Source of the DNA: an uncultured bacterium
GTDB lineage: Bacteria; Bacillota_I; Bacilli_A; RF39; UBA660
DNA length: 64,000 bases
Direction of reading: 5' to 3'
NCBI GenBank assembly: GCA_947646655.1
Contig: CANSHI010000003.1
Coordinates: forward strand, 1-64,000
Position numbers and translations under genes: made by a program. Positions 17,575 through 26,938 of the stretch are shown here, in pieces (the first letter of the stretch is position 1; each line of letters opens with the position of its first letter). The notes below the pieces were generated by a model. The model saw only the letters and a program-made list of their open reading frames with translations, was not told the DNA's origin and did not search any database.

Positions 17575-18651
17575 ATGATGAAGTTAAAAAAGAGGGTTAA
17601 AAGAAAATTAATAATTTTTATTTCTGTAGGAGCTGTTTTACTTGCGGGAGGTATTACGACATTTTGTCTTTTAAACAGTAAAGTACCTCAGGAGCAGACA
17701 CCAGAAGATAGCGAAGAAAAGCCTATTGTAGAAGCTAAAAAGGTACAAATAATCGATGAAGAAAGTAAGAGTAGACCTTATGCGGTTATGATCAATAATA
17801 ACGGTGCGGTGTGGAAGTATCAATCTGGTATGAACAAAGCTTATATGGTTTATGAAATGTTAGTCGAAGGCGGTATTACTCGAGAGATGGCTCTGTTTAG
17901 AGATTCTGATGTGGAAAAGATTCAGAGTGTTAGAAGTAGTAGACATTACTTTTTAGATTATGCTTTAGAAAACGATGCCATATATGTTCACTGGGGATGG
18001 AGTCCTAGAGCACAAGCCGAGATTCCTTCTAGAGGTATAAATAATATAAATGGATTGACTTATGAAGGTACATATTTCTTTAGAGATAAAACAATAAGTG
18101 GCGTAGGAATGGAACATAAGGGATATACGACAATGGAAAGTTAAAAAAAAGCTACTGAGAGATTAAAATACAGAAGTACGACTGAGAAGGGTGTTCTTCT
18201 AAAGTATGAAGTGGATCCAATAGATTTAGCTAGTAGGGAAAACGTAGTCGATGCCAAATATATCGAAATTCCTTATTCTGGTTCTTATAAATCGAGATTT
18301 TTCTATGATGAAGAAAGTAAGATGTATAAAAAGAGTCAAAACAATACTGAGATGATCGATTATACTTCTAAAGAGAGATTTGTAACAAAAAATATTATCG
18401 TATATAATGTAGGATATAAAACGATGGATTCATACGGTAGACAAGATATGGAAAATACTGGTTCAGGAAATGGTTATTTCATAAGTGAGGGAAAAGCAGT
18501 TCCTATAACTTGGACAAAATCTAGTAAAGATGCACGTACTCAATATAAATATGCAGATGGAACTGAATTAAGTGTAAATGATGGATCAACTTACATTGCT
18601 TTACAGCCTAATGGTAGAAGCCCTGTTATAAATGCTGAATTGCCACAGTAA
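17575..18651 (+). pseudogene. DUF3048 (YerB-like) protein split by an in-frame stop
   Basis: An N-terminal membrane anchor (residues 12-32) is followed by a DUF3048 domain: SRPYAVMINNNGAVWKYQSG, VYEMLVEGGITREMALFRD and VRSSRHYFLDYALENDAIYV. A TAA at 18142-18144 interrupts the frame, after which the same frame continues with KKATERLKYR and the second half of the domain (KNIIVYNVGYKTMDSYG, ALQPNGRSPVIN) to 18651. Because the frame is unchanged, a single substitution (for example TTA to TAA) explains it better than an indel. Together the parts have the normal YerB length of about 358. Either the gene has just died or readthrough yields some product. The biochemical role of the family is unknown. 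Confidence 0.85.
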
Positions 18652-18863
18652 GAATGAGTAAAAGAATAGTTTTTATAAATATATAAATGTAAATGTGAGT
18701 AGCAACTAATAGTTAGCTGTTTGTCAATAAAAAAATGTCTTGAGCCTAGTAATTTGGGTATAAAGCTTTAAAAAAATTAAAATATAAAAACTTTTGATAT
18801 TTTAATTGTAGAAAAAATAAACTGGATTTGTTATAATGTGTAAGAAATGTTAGGAGGATGACA

Positions 18864-19676
18864 ATGACTTTATCGTCAGTTTGGAGTACTATTTCAAAGA
18901 TATTAGATATATGTATTCTTTGGTATATGGTATACTTCGTTATTAAAAATTTAAAAAACAATATTAAGATGGTACTGATCTTTAAGGGTGTCGTATTTAT
19001 AATCATCATAAAGTTACTCAGTAGTGTTCTTAATTTGTATGCAGTGGGGTTATTGCTTGAATATGTTATCATGTGGGGACCGCTCGCTTTAATAATCATA
19101 TTCCAACCTGAAATTAGAACTTTCTTAGAACAACTTGGTAGAAGTCAACTCTTGGGACAACATAAAGTTTTAACTGGAGATGAACGTGAGAAGCTAGTCA
19201 ACGAAATTATGGAAGCAGTAGAGTATTTGCGTAAAAATAAATTTGGAGCTTTGATGGCAATCGAAAGAAATGTCAGCTTACAAGAATATATTGCACCTGC
19301 TACTAAAATTTATGCTGAAATTTCTAGTCAGATTTTGGAAAGTTTATTTTATCCAAATAGTGCACTTCACGACGGTGGTGTAATAATTCAAGGTACTAAA
19401 GTTACATGTGCTGGTTGCGTTTTTAAAACAAGTATGGATAATAATCTAAATAAGTCTCTTGGAACAAGACATAGAGCAGCACTTGGACTTTCTGAAGAAA
19501 GTGATGCGATAATTTTAATCGTCAGTGAAGAGACAGGTAGAATCAGTATAGCTCTAAATGGTACAATGAACTATAACTTGACTTATGAAGAGTTTAAGAA
19601 AATATTGTATAATGAATTGTCTCCAAAAACTGAGATTTTCTATGCCGCTGATGAAAGAGGTGAAGAAGATGAGTAA
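18864..19676 (+). CDS. cdaA: Diadenylate cyclase CdaA (c-di-AMP synthase)
   Basis: This 270-residue protein has three N-terminal membrane segments and a DAC domain. Motifs are NSALHDGGVII, where most family members have DGA, and GTRHRAALGLSEESDA with the RHR motif, then VSEETGRIS. It condenses two ATP into c-di-AMP at the membrane, a signal for potassium and wall homeostasis. AGGAGG at 18852-18857 favours ATG 18864 over ATG 18858. The following gene starts eight bases before its stop and encodes its regulator, so they form a cdaA-cdaR operon. A TATAAT at about 18833 is a likely -10 box. glmM, often third in this operon, is absent. Confidence 0.95.
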   Translation: MTLSSVWSTISKILDICILWYMVYFVIKNLKNNIKMVLIFKGVVFIIIIKLLSSVLNLYAVGLLLEYVIMWGPLALIIIFQPEIRTFLEQLGRSQLLGQHKVLTGDEREKLVNEIMEAVEYLRKNKFGALMAIERNVSLQEYIAPATKIYAEISSQILESLFYPNSALHDGGVIIQGTKVTCAGCVFKTSMDNNLNKSLGTRHRAALGLSEESDAIILIVSEETGRISIALNGTMNYNLTYEEFKKILYNELSPKTEIFYAADERGEEDE

Positions 19677-21057
19677 GAGAAGTCAAAATAAAAAGAAAAG
19701 ATTTAATCCTTTTATGAGTCTTATAAGGGGTATTCATAAAGTATTAGATAAAGTTATTGTGACACCTATTAGTAGAATTGTATATAAATTCAATAAATTT
19801 TTGAAGAAAAATACTGGAGTATTTGAAGGTTTATTAAATAAACCGCATTCTTTAATTATTACTTCGTTAGTAATAGCATTATTTGCGTTTTTACTAGTCG
19901 ATAGTAAAGCTTTAAATATAGTGGAAACAGAAAGTGAAATTCTTTCTAGTCAACCAGTTACAGTTATATATAACGAAGAAAAGTACGTTATAGAAGGCAT
20001 TCCTGAAGTAGTCGATATAATTTTGATGGGAAGAAAAAGTGACTTATATTTAGCTAAACAGCTAGGGGAACATAAAGTCGTTTTCGATCTCAGTGATTAT
20101 AAAACAGGAGAGTATACAGTTAAACCTAAATATAATCACTCTGTAGAGTCAGTTCAATATAAACTCGATCCTTCAAGTGTTACTGTTAAAATTAGTGAAA
20201 AGATTTCTAAGATTAAAACATTAACTTATGATTTATTAAATCAGGAAAAATTAGATAGCAAGTTAAATGTAAGTGAAGTTAATTTAGAGACGAGCGAAGT
20301 TTATGTAAAAGGTTCAAGTGAAACTTTGGATAAAGTTGCCACTGTTAAAGCTTTGATAGATGTTTCTACTCTCGATTTACCGGAGGCTGGTGAGTTCGAC
20401 ATCGATTCTATACCTATGGTTGCGTACGATGAAAATGGTAAGTTAGTAGATAATGTCGAAATAGTTCCTTCTACGGCAAAAGCTAAGATTAAAGTCGATT
20501 CATTTTATAGAGATCTACCAGTAAATGTTGTTCCTAAGGGAGTGTTTGCAACGGGATATGCTATTGCATCTACGACTTCTAGTGTGACAAATGTAAGAGT
20601 ATATGGAGATCAAAACTTGATAAGTAATTTAACATCTATATCAGCTGAAATAGATGTCGATGGAATGAATGCAGATAAGAAGTTCAATGTTACATTGACA
20701 AAACCTAGTGGTGTCAGATATATGAGTGAGAGCACTACTACAATAGAAGTTAAAGTAGGAAGAGAGGCTACGCGCGAGCTTACAGATGTTCCAGTAAATG
20801 CTGAGAATGTCGGATCAGGCTTAGTAGCGCAGGCTGCAAACCAAAGCGATACAACATGTACAGTCATATTAAAAGGTGTTCAAGAAGTAATCGATAAAAT
20901 CAATAAAGAAAATGTACGCGCCTATGTAGATCTTTCGGGCTATACAGCTTCTAATACGCCTTATGATGTACCGATTATAGTTGATGGCCAAAATCTGACT
21001 GTCACATACACGGCAAAGGTTAAGACGATTCCAATTAACGTAAAAAATCAATCTTAA
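19669..21057 (+). CDS. cdaR: CdaR/YbbR-domain regulator of CdaA
   Basis: This 462-residue protein has a basic N-terminal tail, one membrane span (about residues 55-78) and four repeats of the YbbR fold outside the membrane (for example residues 85-160, 175-260, 270-345, 355-440). CdaR binds CdaA and modulates c-di-AMP synthesis. ATG 19669 overlaps the end of cdaA by eight bases, which implies coupled translation. A strong terminator overlaps its stop codon. Confidence 0.92.
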   Translation: MSKRSQNKKKRFNPFMSLIRGIHKVLDKVIVTPISRIVYKFNKFLKKNTGVFEGLLNKPHSLIITSLVIALFAFLLVDSKALNIVETESEILSSQPVTVIYNEEKYVIEGIPEVVDIILMGRKSDLYLAKQLGEHKVVFDLSDYKTGEYTVKPKYNHSVESVQYKLDPSSVTVKISEKISKIKTLTYDLLNQEKLDSKLNVSEVNLETSEVYVKGSSETLDKVATVKALIDVSTLDLPEAGEFDIDSIPMVAYDENGKLVDNVEIVPSTAKAKIKVDSFYRDLPVNVVPKGVFATGYAIASTTSSVTNVRVYGDQNLISNLTSISAEIDVDGMNADKKFNVTLTKPSGVRYMSESTTTIEVKVGREATRELTDVPVNAENVGSGLVAQAANQSDTTCTVILKGVQEVIDKINKENVRAYVDLSGYTASNTPYDVPIIVDGQNLTVTYTAKVKTIPINVKNQS

Positions 21058-21082
21058 AACACGTGAGAAACGTGTTTTTTTC
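21056..21082 (+). terminator. Terminator of cdaA-cdaR
   Basis: ACACGT (21059-21064) and ACGTGT (21070-21075) form the stem, with AAAA before and a T7 run after. The hairpin begins within the cdaR stop codon. Confidence 0.85.
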
Positions 21083-21144
21083 ATTTGATTTTTAAGCAAA
21101 TTTGAAGTATAATTTTTTTATTAGATTAGAAGGGAGTCGTCATT

Positions 21145-23898
21145 ATGAATTTTAAAAATCGATTCCTTAAAAATAATAAAGTTGGTTTTACTATAGCAGA
21201 ATTAATTATAGTGATCGCTTTATTAATAATTATGATTGGAATATTTTCTTTCAATATGATAGGTTCGTTGAATAGACAAAAAAAAGAAGACAGTAATAGT
21301 CTTGTGAATCAAGTAAAATCAGCCGCAAATGTATATGTCGCAACTAATAAAGAAGAAGCAGAGGAATTATATAAAGGGTATGGGTATATAGATATACCGA
21401 TAGGTGACTTGAGAGAATCAGGTTTATTAAACGAAGATTTAAAAGACCCTGAGACTGGTGAGCGAATACCTGATGATGATTTAGTTAGGGTAAAGCTCAA
21501 TATTGAGGAGCAAGTCGAAATTATATATCCTGTAAATGATAGTTTAAATGCTTGGAAATTGGAAGCTCAAGATTTGATTTTAGAAAATGCTAGTATTAAT
21601 ACACAAGATTGGTGTGATGAAGCAAGTACAGAGAAGTTAAATAGAGTTTTTAAGGGGTTAGTATTAGATGTAGAAAATATTAATGATGGCAGTAAATTAT
21701 ATTTAATTAATAATAGTAAAAATGAGTTTAAAGAAAGACTTTATCGCGGTGGAGAAAGTGGCTATTTTAATGATGTAAAACTTAAAGTTACGGCATGTGA
21801 TGTCAATCCACAAAAACCTGGTACTTATAATGTAAAATACAAGTATTTTGATATAGATCAAGAGATTTATAGAGAGGTTAATAGAAAAGTATTCGTTCAA
21901 TCTAGTAATAGTGATGTTGTAGATTTTAGTTTTGTTATTAATAACGGAGAAAATATAAGACAAGATACTTCAGATGAAAATGTTGCAATAGACATTATGG
22001 AAAATTTAAGAAGTGGTGAGACAAATATAATACGTACTAATGTGCGAGATCTCGCTTTCAATTATAAACTTTCTGACTTTTCTACTAAGGTTATTGGTTC
22101 ATTTAAAGCGAAGATGATCAGAACGGTTACTAATTCAGATGGGTCTTATGTACAAGATAGGAAAGCTGATTATAAGATTATACCTAACGTTTATAATATC
22201 GATTTTGATCCAAATGGTGGAGTCGTTGCTGGTGGAAGTAAAGAAGTGACATTTGGCGAAATGTATGGTGAATTACCAGTGCCTACACGATATGGTTATA
22301 CTTTTGGCGGGTGGTTCATTCCTCCTAAAAAAGATTTAATTATAAGTGCTACGTCGATTGTAGATTTGCATGAAGATACGACACTAGTTGCACTTTGGAA
22401 TCCAATTGTGTCAACAGTTAATTTTAATCCTAATGGTGGTGTAGTTGACTATAATAATAAACAGGTTTCATATGATGATGTATATGGTGAATTACCTGTG
22501 CCAACTAGAATAGGTTATAACTTTTTAGGGTGGTATACAGCAGTCAGCGGAGGATCTTTAGTAAATAGTGAAACAAAAGTTAGTATAGTATCTAGTCAAA
22601 CTTTATATGCTAGATGGCAGCCAAAAAATTATGTTGTAACATTTAATCCCAATACTGGATATGTTTCACCAGGTGAAAAGACTGTAACATATGATTCAAC
22701 TTATGGTACTTTACCCGTTGCTTCAAAAACAGGTTTTGACTTTTTAGGGTGGTTTACTTCCAGTTCGGGAGGAAATCAAGTGACTGCTAATTCGAAAGTT
22801 ACGATTACTGAAAATCAAACTCTTTATGCACATTTTAAAGAAAAGGTTTTAACTGTCAGTTTTAATGCAACAGGTGGAAGTGTTTCGCCTAGTAGTAAGA
22901 AGGTTACTTATAATGGTAAGTATGGAGATTTACCAACTCCTATAAGATCTGGTTATAGTTTCAATGGATGGTTTACTTCTAATAGTGGAGGTAGTGAAAT
23001 TACTGCTAGTTCTAGTGTAACTATTGTTGATAATCAGACGTTGTATGCGAGGTGGACACCTAAGACATATAGTGTTTCTTTCGATGCAAATGGTGGATCA
23101 GTGAATACCAAAAATAAAGTGGTCACTTTTGGACAATCATACGGCAATCTGCCGACTCCTACCCGAAGTGGTTATGAGTTTTTAGGGTGGTACACTTCTA
23201 GTTCGGGAGGAAATAAAATTACTTCTAACTCAATTGTAAATAATGCGAGTAATCATACTTTATATGCAAGTTGGAAAAATCCTATATGTCGAGTTAAATT
23301 TAATTATCAATCTTACTTTGGTCATTTAAACGGTCCTGATGAATACGAAGTACCTTGTGGAAGTAAACTTAGTAGAATACCTATTCCTGTCGGATGGGAG
23401 TCTTATGTCGATTCTGTATTTTTAGGTTGGGAAGCAAGAGGCTATCGTGTAATCAATTATAATACAGTTATCAATGAAGACATAGAGGCTTATGATGCGT
23501 GGGATAGAAAATATTTTATGTTAAGTTTCGATGGTAATGGTGGGTCTGAGCCTTCTTCTGAAGTTTTTAATTCTGATGGAAACGATACTTTTTATGAAAT
23601 TTATCATAGAACTAGTCGAGCAGGGTGTACTTTTCAAGGTTGGTATAGTAGTATTAATGGTGGATCACGACTGTATGATAATTCAAAAATAACTCGAAGT
23701 CAGCATTTGTATGCGCATTGGAGTGGCGCTAATTGTCCAAATGTAGGTGGAAGAAAACCTTCGAATCCAGGAATATTTTATGATGATCAACCTTTTTGTA
23801 CTGAGCTTGGAACTGCTAAGGTGACAGATGGTTCTTGTTCAGTGTACTTCGATTATTATGGAAATACTTTTTATAATTATAAGTGTGTATGCTATTAG
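21145..23898 (+). CDS. Prepilin-like protein with seven InlB-type repeats (adhesin)
   Basis: The 917-residue product begins with a short basic leader and a class III prepilin site, KVG/FTIAELIIVIALLIIMI, with Gly at -1, Phe at +1 and Glu at +5. After a middle domain (about 45-345) come seven repeats of about 70 residues of the InlB B-repeat/Listeria-Bacteroides type. They start near residue 350 with units like FDPNGG, YGELPVPTR, GYTFGGW and TLYARW. The sixth and seventh are diverged, and a Cys-rich end (CPNVGGR to YKCVCY) closes the protein. I infer a surface adhesin or minor pilin. No prepilin peptidase or pilus ATPase lies in this window. GAAGGGAG precedes ATG 21145. Confidence 0.85.
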   Translation: MNFKNRFLKNNKVGFTIAELIIVIALLIIMIGIFSFNMIGSLNRQKKEDSNSLVNQVKSAANVYVATNKEEAEELYKGYGYIDIPIGDLRESGLLNEDLKDPETGERIPDDDLVRVKLNIEEQVEIIYPVNDSLNAWKLEAQDLILENASINTQDWCDEASTEKLNRVFKGLVLDVENINDGSKLYLINNSKNEFKERLYRGGESGYFNDVKLKVTACDVNPQKPGTYNVKYKYFDIDQEIYREVNRKVFVQSSNSDVVDFSFVINNGENIRQDTSDENVAIDIMENLRSGETNIIRTNVRDLAFNYKLSDFSTKVIGSFKAKMIRTVTNSDGSYVQDRKADYKIIPNVYNIDFDPNGGVVAGGSKEVTFGEMYGELPVPTRYGYTFGGWFIPPKKDLIISATSIVDLHEDTTLVALWNPIVSTVNFNPNGGVVDYNNKQVSYDDVYGELPVPTRIGYNFLGWYTAVSGGSLVNSETKVSIVSSQTLYARWQPKNYVVTFNPNTGYVSPGEKTVTYDSTYGTLPVASKTGFDFLGWFTSSSGGNQVTANSKVTITENQTLYAHFKEKVLTVSFNATGGSVSPSSKKVTYNGKYGDLPTPIRSGYSFNGWFTSNSGGSEITASSSVTIVDNQTLYARWTPKTYSVSFDANGGSVNTKNKVVTFGQSYGNLPTPTRSGYEFLGWYTSSSGGNKITSNSIVNNASNHTLYASWKNPICRVKFNYQSYFGHLNGPDEYEVPCGSKLSRIPIPVGWESYVDSVFLGWEARGYRVINYNTVINEDIEAYDAWDRKYFMLSFDGNGGSEPSSEVFNSDGNDTFYEIYHRTSRAGCTFQGWYSSINGGSRLYDNSKITRSQHLYAHWSGANCPNVGGRKPSNPGIFYDDQPFCTELGTAKVTDGSCSVYFDYYGNTFYNYKCVCY

Positions 23899-23910
23899 GA
23901 GGTAAATTTT

Positions 23911-24486
23911 TTGAAGAAAGTTAAGTTAATAATTATAATATTAAGCATATTGGCGATTTTATTAGGCTCGCTAATTATATTAAAAAGTTTATTGAGTGAT
24001 GAAAAGAAAGTTACTGATGAAAATAACGAAAGTATTTCAGAGTTAGAAAAATTTGATCGCGAGTTTTATAGAAATTTGGCAGCATTATTAGAAATTGTTA
24101 ATGATGTGAACGAGGTATTAAATATCAATAGTATTGATAGAGAACAAAGCTTAAAAATAAAAGATGATATATTTTATAAATATATTGGCGAGAATGAAGA
24201 AGAAATCATAAATATGTTAGATACAGTTTATAGTGTAGTAAATTATGAAGGGGGTTATTTTCATATCGACTCAGAAAATGGAAGGGATAAATTATATATA
24301 CGAGCAGACTTAAATCAAGTTTATGAAATAAACATAGTAGATGCTTCACTTGTTTATAGTGAAAAAGATAAAAAGATAATCCAAATAGGAAATTCGACAT
24401 TTGGGATGAACAATAGTAGAGGGCATTGGATTTTCGACTTGCCTGTAGTAGTTTTTAAAGAAGATATTGATAAAATCATAATATAG
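23911..24486 (+). CDS. Single-pass envelope protein, 191 residues
   Basis: TTG 23911 follows AGGAGG and lies 12 bases after the adhesin gene, so the two are probably one operon. The product has one N-terminal hydrophobic segment (VKLIIIILSILAILLGSLII) and a charged extracellular domain of about 155 residues with no motif I know. By position it may help display or assemble the repeat protein before it; this is inference. Confidence 0.7.
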   Translation: MKKVKLIIIILSILAILLGSLIILKSLLSDEKKVTDENNESISELEKFDREFYRNLAALLEIVNDVNEVLNINSIDREQSLKIKDDIFYKYIGENEEEIINMLDTVYSVVNYEGGYFHIDSENGRDKLYIRADLNQVYEINIVDASLVYSEKDKKIIQIGNSTFGMNNSRGHWIFDLPVVVFKEDIDKIII

Positions 24487-24555
24487 ATTGAGATTTAATT
24501 GTTATTTTAATATATAGATTATATAATTATAATAAAGAGAGAGAAGTTGAAGTTT

Positions 24556-25911
24556 ATGAAGTGTAAAAATTGTAATTCAGAAATTAAAGAGGGATCTTTA
24601 AAATGCGAAGCGTGTGGAAGTAATATTAATGAGGAAGTGTTAGAGACGTTTAGTCATACTGGTGATACTTCAAGTGAGGAAGTTTTTAGTATCGATGGAA
24701 GTTCTTCGTCAAATGAAGTAGAAACGTTTGTTTATGATAATAAACCAAAGAAGAAGTCTGTGATACCTTTTATTGGAGTTATTGCAGCAGTGGTGTTATT
24801 GTTAGGAGCGGGGTTCTTAGTCTATTTAAGAATTTCGCCTAAATTAGCTTTTGAGTCAGTGATCGAACAATCGATTAAGAAATTCGAAAAAGGAATGGGT
24901 TTTGGATATGATACGTCGAAAACAGAATTCGATTTGAAGTTTAAAATAAATGGTTCAAAGTTACAAGATGATTATTTATCTATTATTAATAAGTTGAGTT
25001 TGAGTGGTAAAGTAGAAAGCGATTATAAAAATAATAAGTCTTTTATTTCGATCGATACAAAATATGATAAAGAGGATTTAGTAAAAACTGATTTATTTAT
25101 TAATAATGATACAACTTATATTTATTTTAAAGATATTTATGATAAATATATTAAATATGATATGGGGGATGCAAACAAACAGCAAAATTTAACTAAGGAC
25201 TATGAAGTTTTAACAAGAAAAATTGTAGAACAAATTAAAAAAGCACTTAAGATCGATTATTTTAAAAGAAAAAATGATGGTGAGTTTGTTAAAAATATTT
25301 TAACTTTAACAGATAAAGAATTATATGATGTATTTAGAAGTGTGTTAGATAATTTAGTAAAAGATGATGAGTTTTTAAATAGCTTATCGAATATAACTCT
25401 TATAAATAAAGCAGATTTAATCGACTATATGAATGGATCTATCGATGATTATAATTTTACAAATGAAGAAATCCTAAGTATTGAGTTATATTCACGTAAG
25501 GGTTCTGAAAAAGTCGAAAGGATTGTTTTAAGAACTAATGATTCGGAGTTGGAAATAGAGATTGCTAATGATAATTCTTACATTATTAAGATAAAAACGG
25601 GCAGAAATGAAATTATTTATAAAGTTAATTTTTCTAAAAGTGGTGATAAAGATAAGTTAAATTTTGAAGTATTTCTTGGGGATTATTCTTTTTCTGCTGA
25701 ACTTGTATATGCAGTTAAGTATAACGAACAAATTACAGTTCCTGATGTTAAAAATGTTATAGATTATAAATCGATAAATCAAAGTGATCAAGAAAAAATA
25801 TTACTAGCATTGATGGAAAATGCAGGAGCTAAAAAATTATTAGAAGATACAGGATTTTTAAGTAATCAAGTGTATAACGAACTAGGAAGTACAAGTGAAA
25901 GTTTTGATTAA
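24556..25911 (+). CDS. Zinc-ribbon membrane protein with extracellular domain
   Basis: The 451-residue protein begins with a zinc ribbon (CKNCNSEIKEGSLKCEACGS, four cysteines in two CxxC pairs), then an acidic Ser-rich linker and one membrane span near residue 70-92 (VIPFIGVIAAVVLLLGAGFL). An extracellular domain of about 350 residues follows. Such zinc-ribbon/TM proteins are common in Firmicutes and mostly uncharacterised. The frame extends to a TTG at 24547, but ATG 24556 begins directly before the ribbon and is better spaced from AGAGAGAAG. A terminator follows its stop. Confidence 0.75.
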   Translation: MKCKNCNSEIKEGSLKCEACGSNINEEVLETFSHTGDTSSEEVFSIDGSSSSNEVETFVYDNKPKKKSVIPFIGVIAAVVLLLGAGFLVYLRISPKLAFESVIEQSIKKFEKGMGFGYDTSKTEFDLKFKINGSKLQDDYLSIINKLSLSGKVESDYKNNKSFISIDTKYDKEDLVKTDLFINNDTTYIYFKDIYDKYIKYDMGDANKQQNLTKDYEVLTRKIVEQIKKALKIDYFKRKNDGEFVKNILTLTDKELYDVFRSVLDNLVKDDEFLNSLSNITLINKADLIDYMNGSIDDYNFTNEEILSIELYSRKGSEKVERIVLRTNDSELEIEIANDNSYIIKIKTGRNEIIYKVNFSKSGDKDKLNFEVFLGDYSFSAELVYAVKYNEQITVPDVKNVIDYKSINQSDQEKILLALMENAGAKKLLEDTGFLSNQVYNELGSTSESFD

Positions 25912-25916
25912 AATGT

Positions 25917-25945
25917 AACAAACAGCTATCCTGTTTGTTTTTTGG
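25917..25945 (+). terminator. Terminator after zinc-ribbon protein gene
   Basis: AACAAACAG (25917-25925) pairs with CTGTTTGTT (25931-25939) around a five-base loop, then T6. Confidence 0.9.
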
Positions 25946-26000
25946 TTTTTGCCGTTTCGGAATAGTCTTATTTTTCTATTATATAATAGGAGGTGAGACT

Positions 26001-26900
26001 GTGAAATATGTATGGATTGGGTTAGCTATATTGGTAGTTATCCTTTTGATTATTTATTTTATAAGAAGAAAAAGAGCAATTAGGAAAGTACGTTCTACAT
26101 GTGTTACAGAAAAGCTATGTAGAGTAAATAGCATTTTAGAACCTTTTGGATTTGCATTCGATTTAGGAGATGGAATAGTAATTTCTCGAAATGACGGATG
26201 GCAAAGAGATTTAGGTTATACTGATCTTTACGATATAAAGGCACCATTTTTAAATATGGTTATGGATGCTGAGCCGATATATTTTGATTATTGTGGAAAA
26301 CATTATCGCTTAGAGTTGTGGAAAGGACAGTATGGGATAACTACTGGTGCAGAAATGGGATTATACATAAAAGATGAAAGTTCTCCTTTTTCTAGAAAAT
26401 ATTATAGAAGCGCTAGAGATGATGAAAGAATAAAAATGGGATTTATTTTATTTAAAGAATGTAAGCTGTTCTCAAGATGTCATATCAGTTGGTGGTTGAC
26501 TGGTTTTGACGTAGGGGTGTTCTCTAGACCAAAAGATTTAGGAATGAAAATTTTTGTGGAGCTATTCGATGAGGAAATGACTGCATCTTTTGTAAATGGA
26601 CTTTTGTGCGCAGGTTATGATCCAAATGATATTGAAGTTGACTGTAACTGTGTGTATTTTTGCTTTGGAAAGCCTAAAAACTTTAAGTTAAATCATTGGT
26701 TTAAAATTGTTAAGTTTATTGTGCAAATATTTAATCGTATAAACTGTTCACTTTATATGTTTTTTACAAGAATGTTTAACAAGAGTTTAGACAAAATTGC
26801 TTATATAACGTATATGTTTCCTCATTTATCTAAATTTATAATTAGGCTTTGCATTCCTAGAAGAAAACATAAAAAATGTAGAAAAAATCATAAAAAATAA
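26001..26900 (+). CDS. DUF4474-family membrane-anchored protein
   Basis: GTG 26001 is preceded by AGGAGGTGAG, which decides the start. The 299-residue product has one N-terminal membrane segment and a domain with the DUF4474 signature (IYFDYCGKHYRLELWKGQYG followed by ITTGAEMGLYI). Its C-terminal 40 residues are strongly basic. DUF4474 proteins occur in gut Firmicutes and have no established function. The gene converges with the LysR gene downstream across a shared terminator. Confidence 0.8.
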   Translation: MKYVWIGLAILVVILLIIYFIRRKRAIRKVRSTCVTEKLCRVNSILEPFGFAFDLGDGIVISRNDGWQRDLGYTDLYDIKAPFLNMVMDAEPIYFDYCGKHYRLELWKGQYGITTGAEMGLYIKDESSPFSRKYYRSARDDERIKMGFILFKECKLFSRCHISWWLTGFDVGVFSRPKDLGMKIFVELFDEEMTASFVNGLLCAGYDPNDIEVDCNCVYFCFGKPKNFKLNHWFKIVKFIVQIFNRINCSLYMFFTRMFNKSLDKIAYITYMFPHLSKFIIRLCIPRRKHKKCRKNHKK

Positions 26901-26903
26901 CAA

Positions 26904-26938
26904 CTTAAAACACTTGTTTAAAGCAAGTGTTTTAGTTT
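26904..26938. terminator. Bidirectional terminator between DUF4474 and lysR-type genes
   Basis: AAAACACTTG and CAAGTGTTTT form a perfect 10-bp stem with a seven-base loop. The A and T tracts make it usable on both strands, fitting the convergent genes. Confidence 0.88.

Noticed and set aside
18142-18144. TAA recoding as sense in this organism
   Set aside because: TAA terminates many intact genes in the window, so a mutation or sequencing error at this one codon is more likely.
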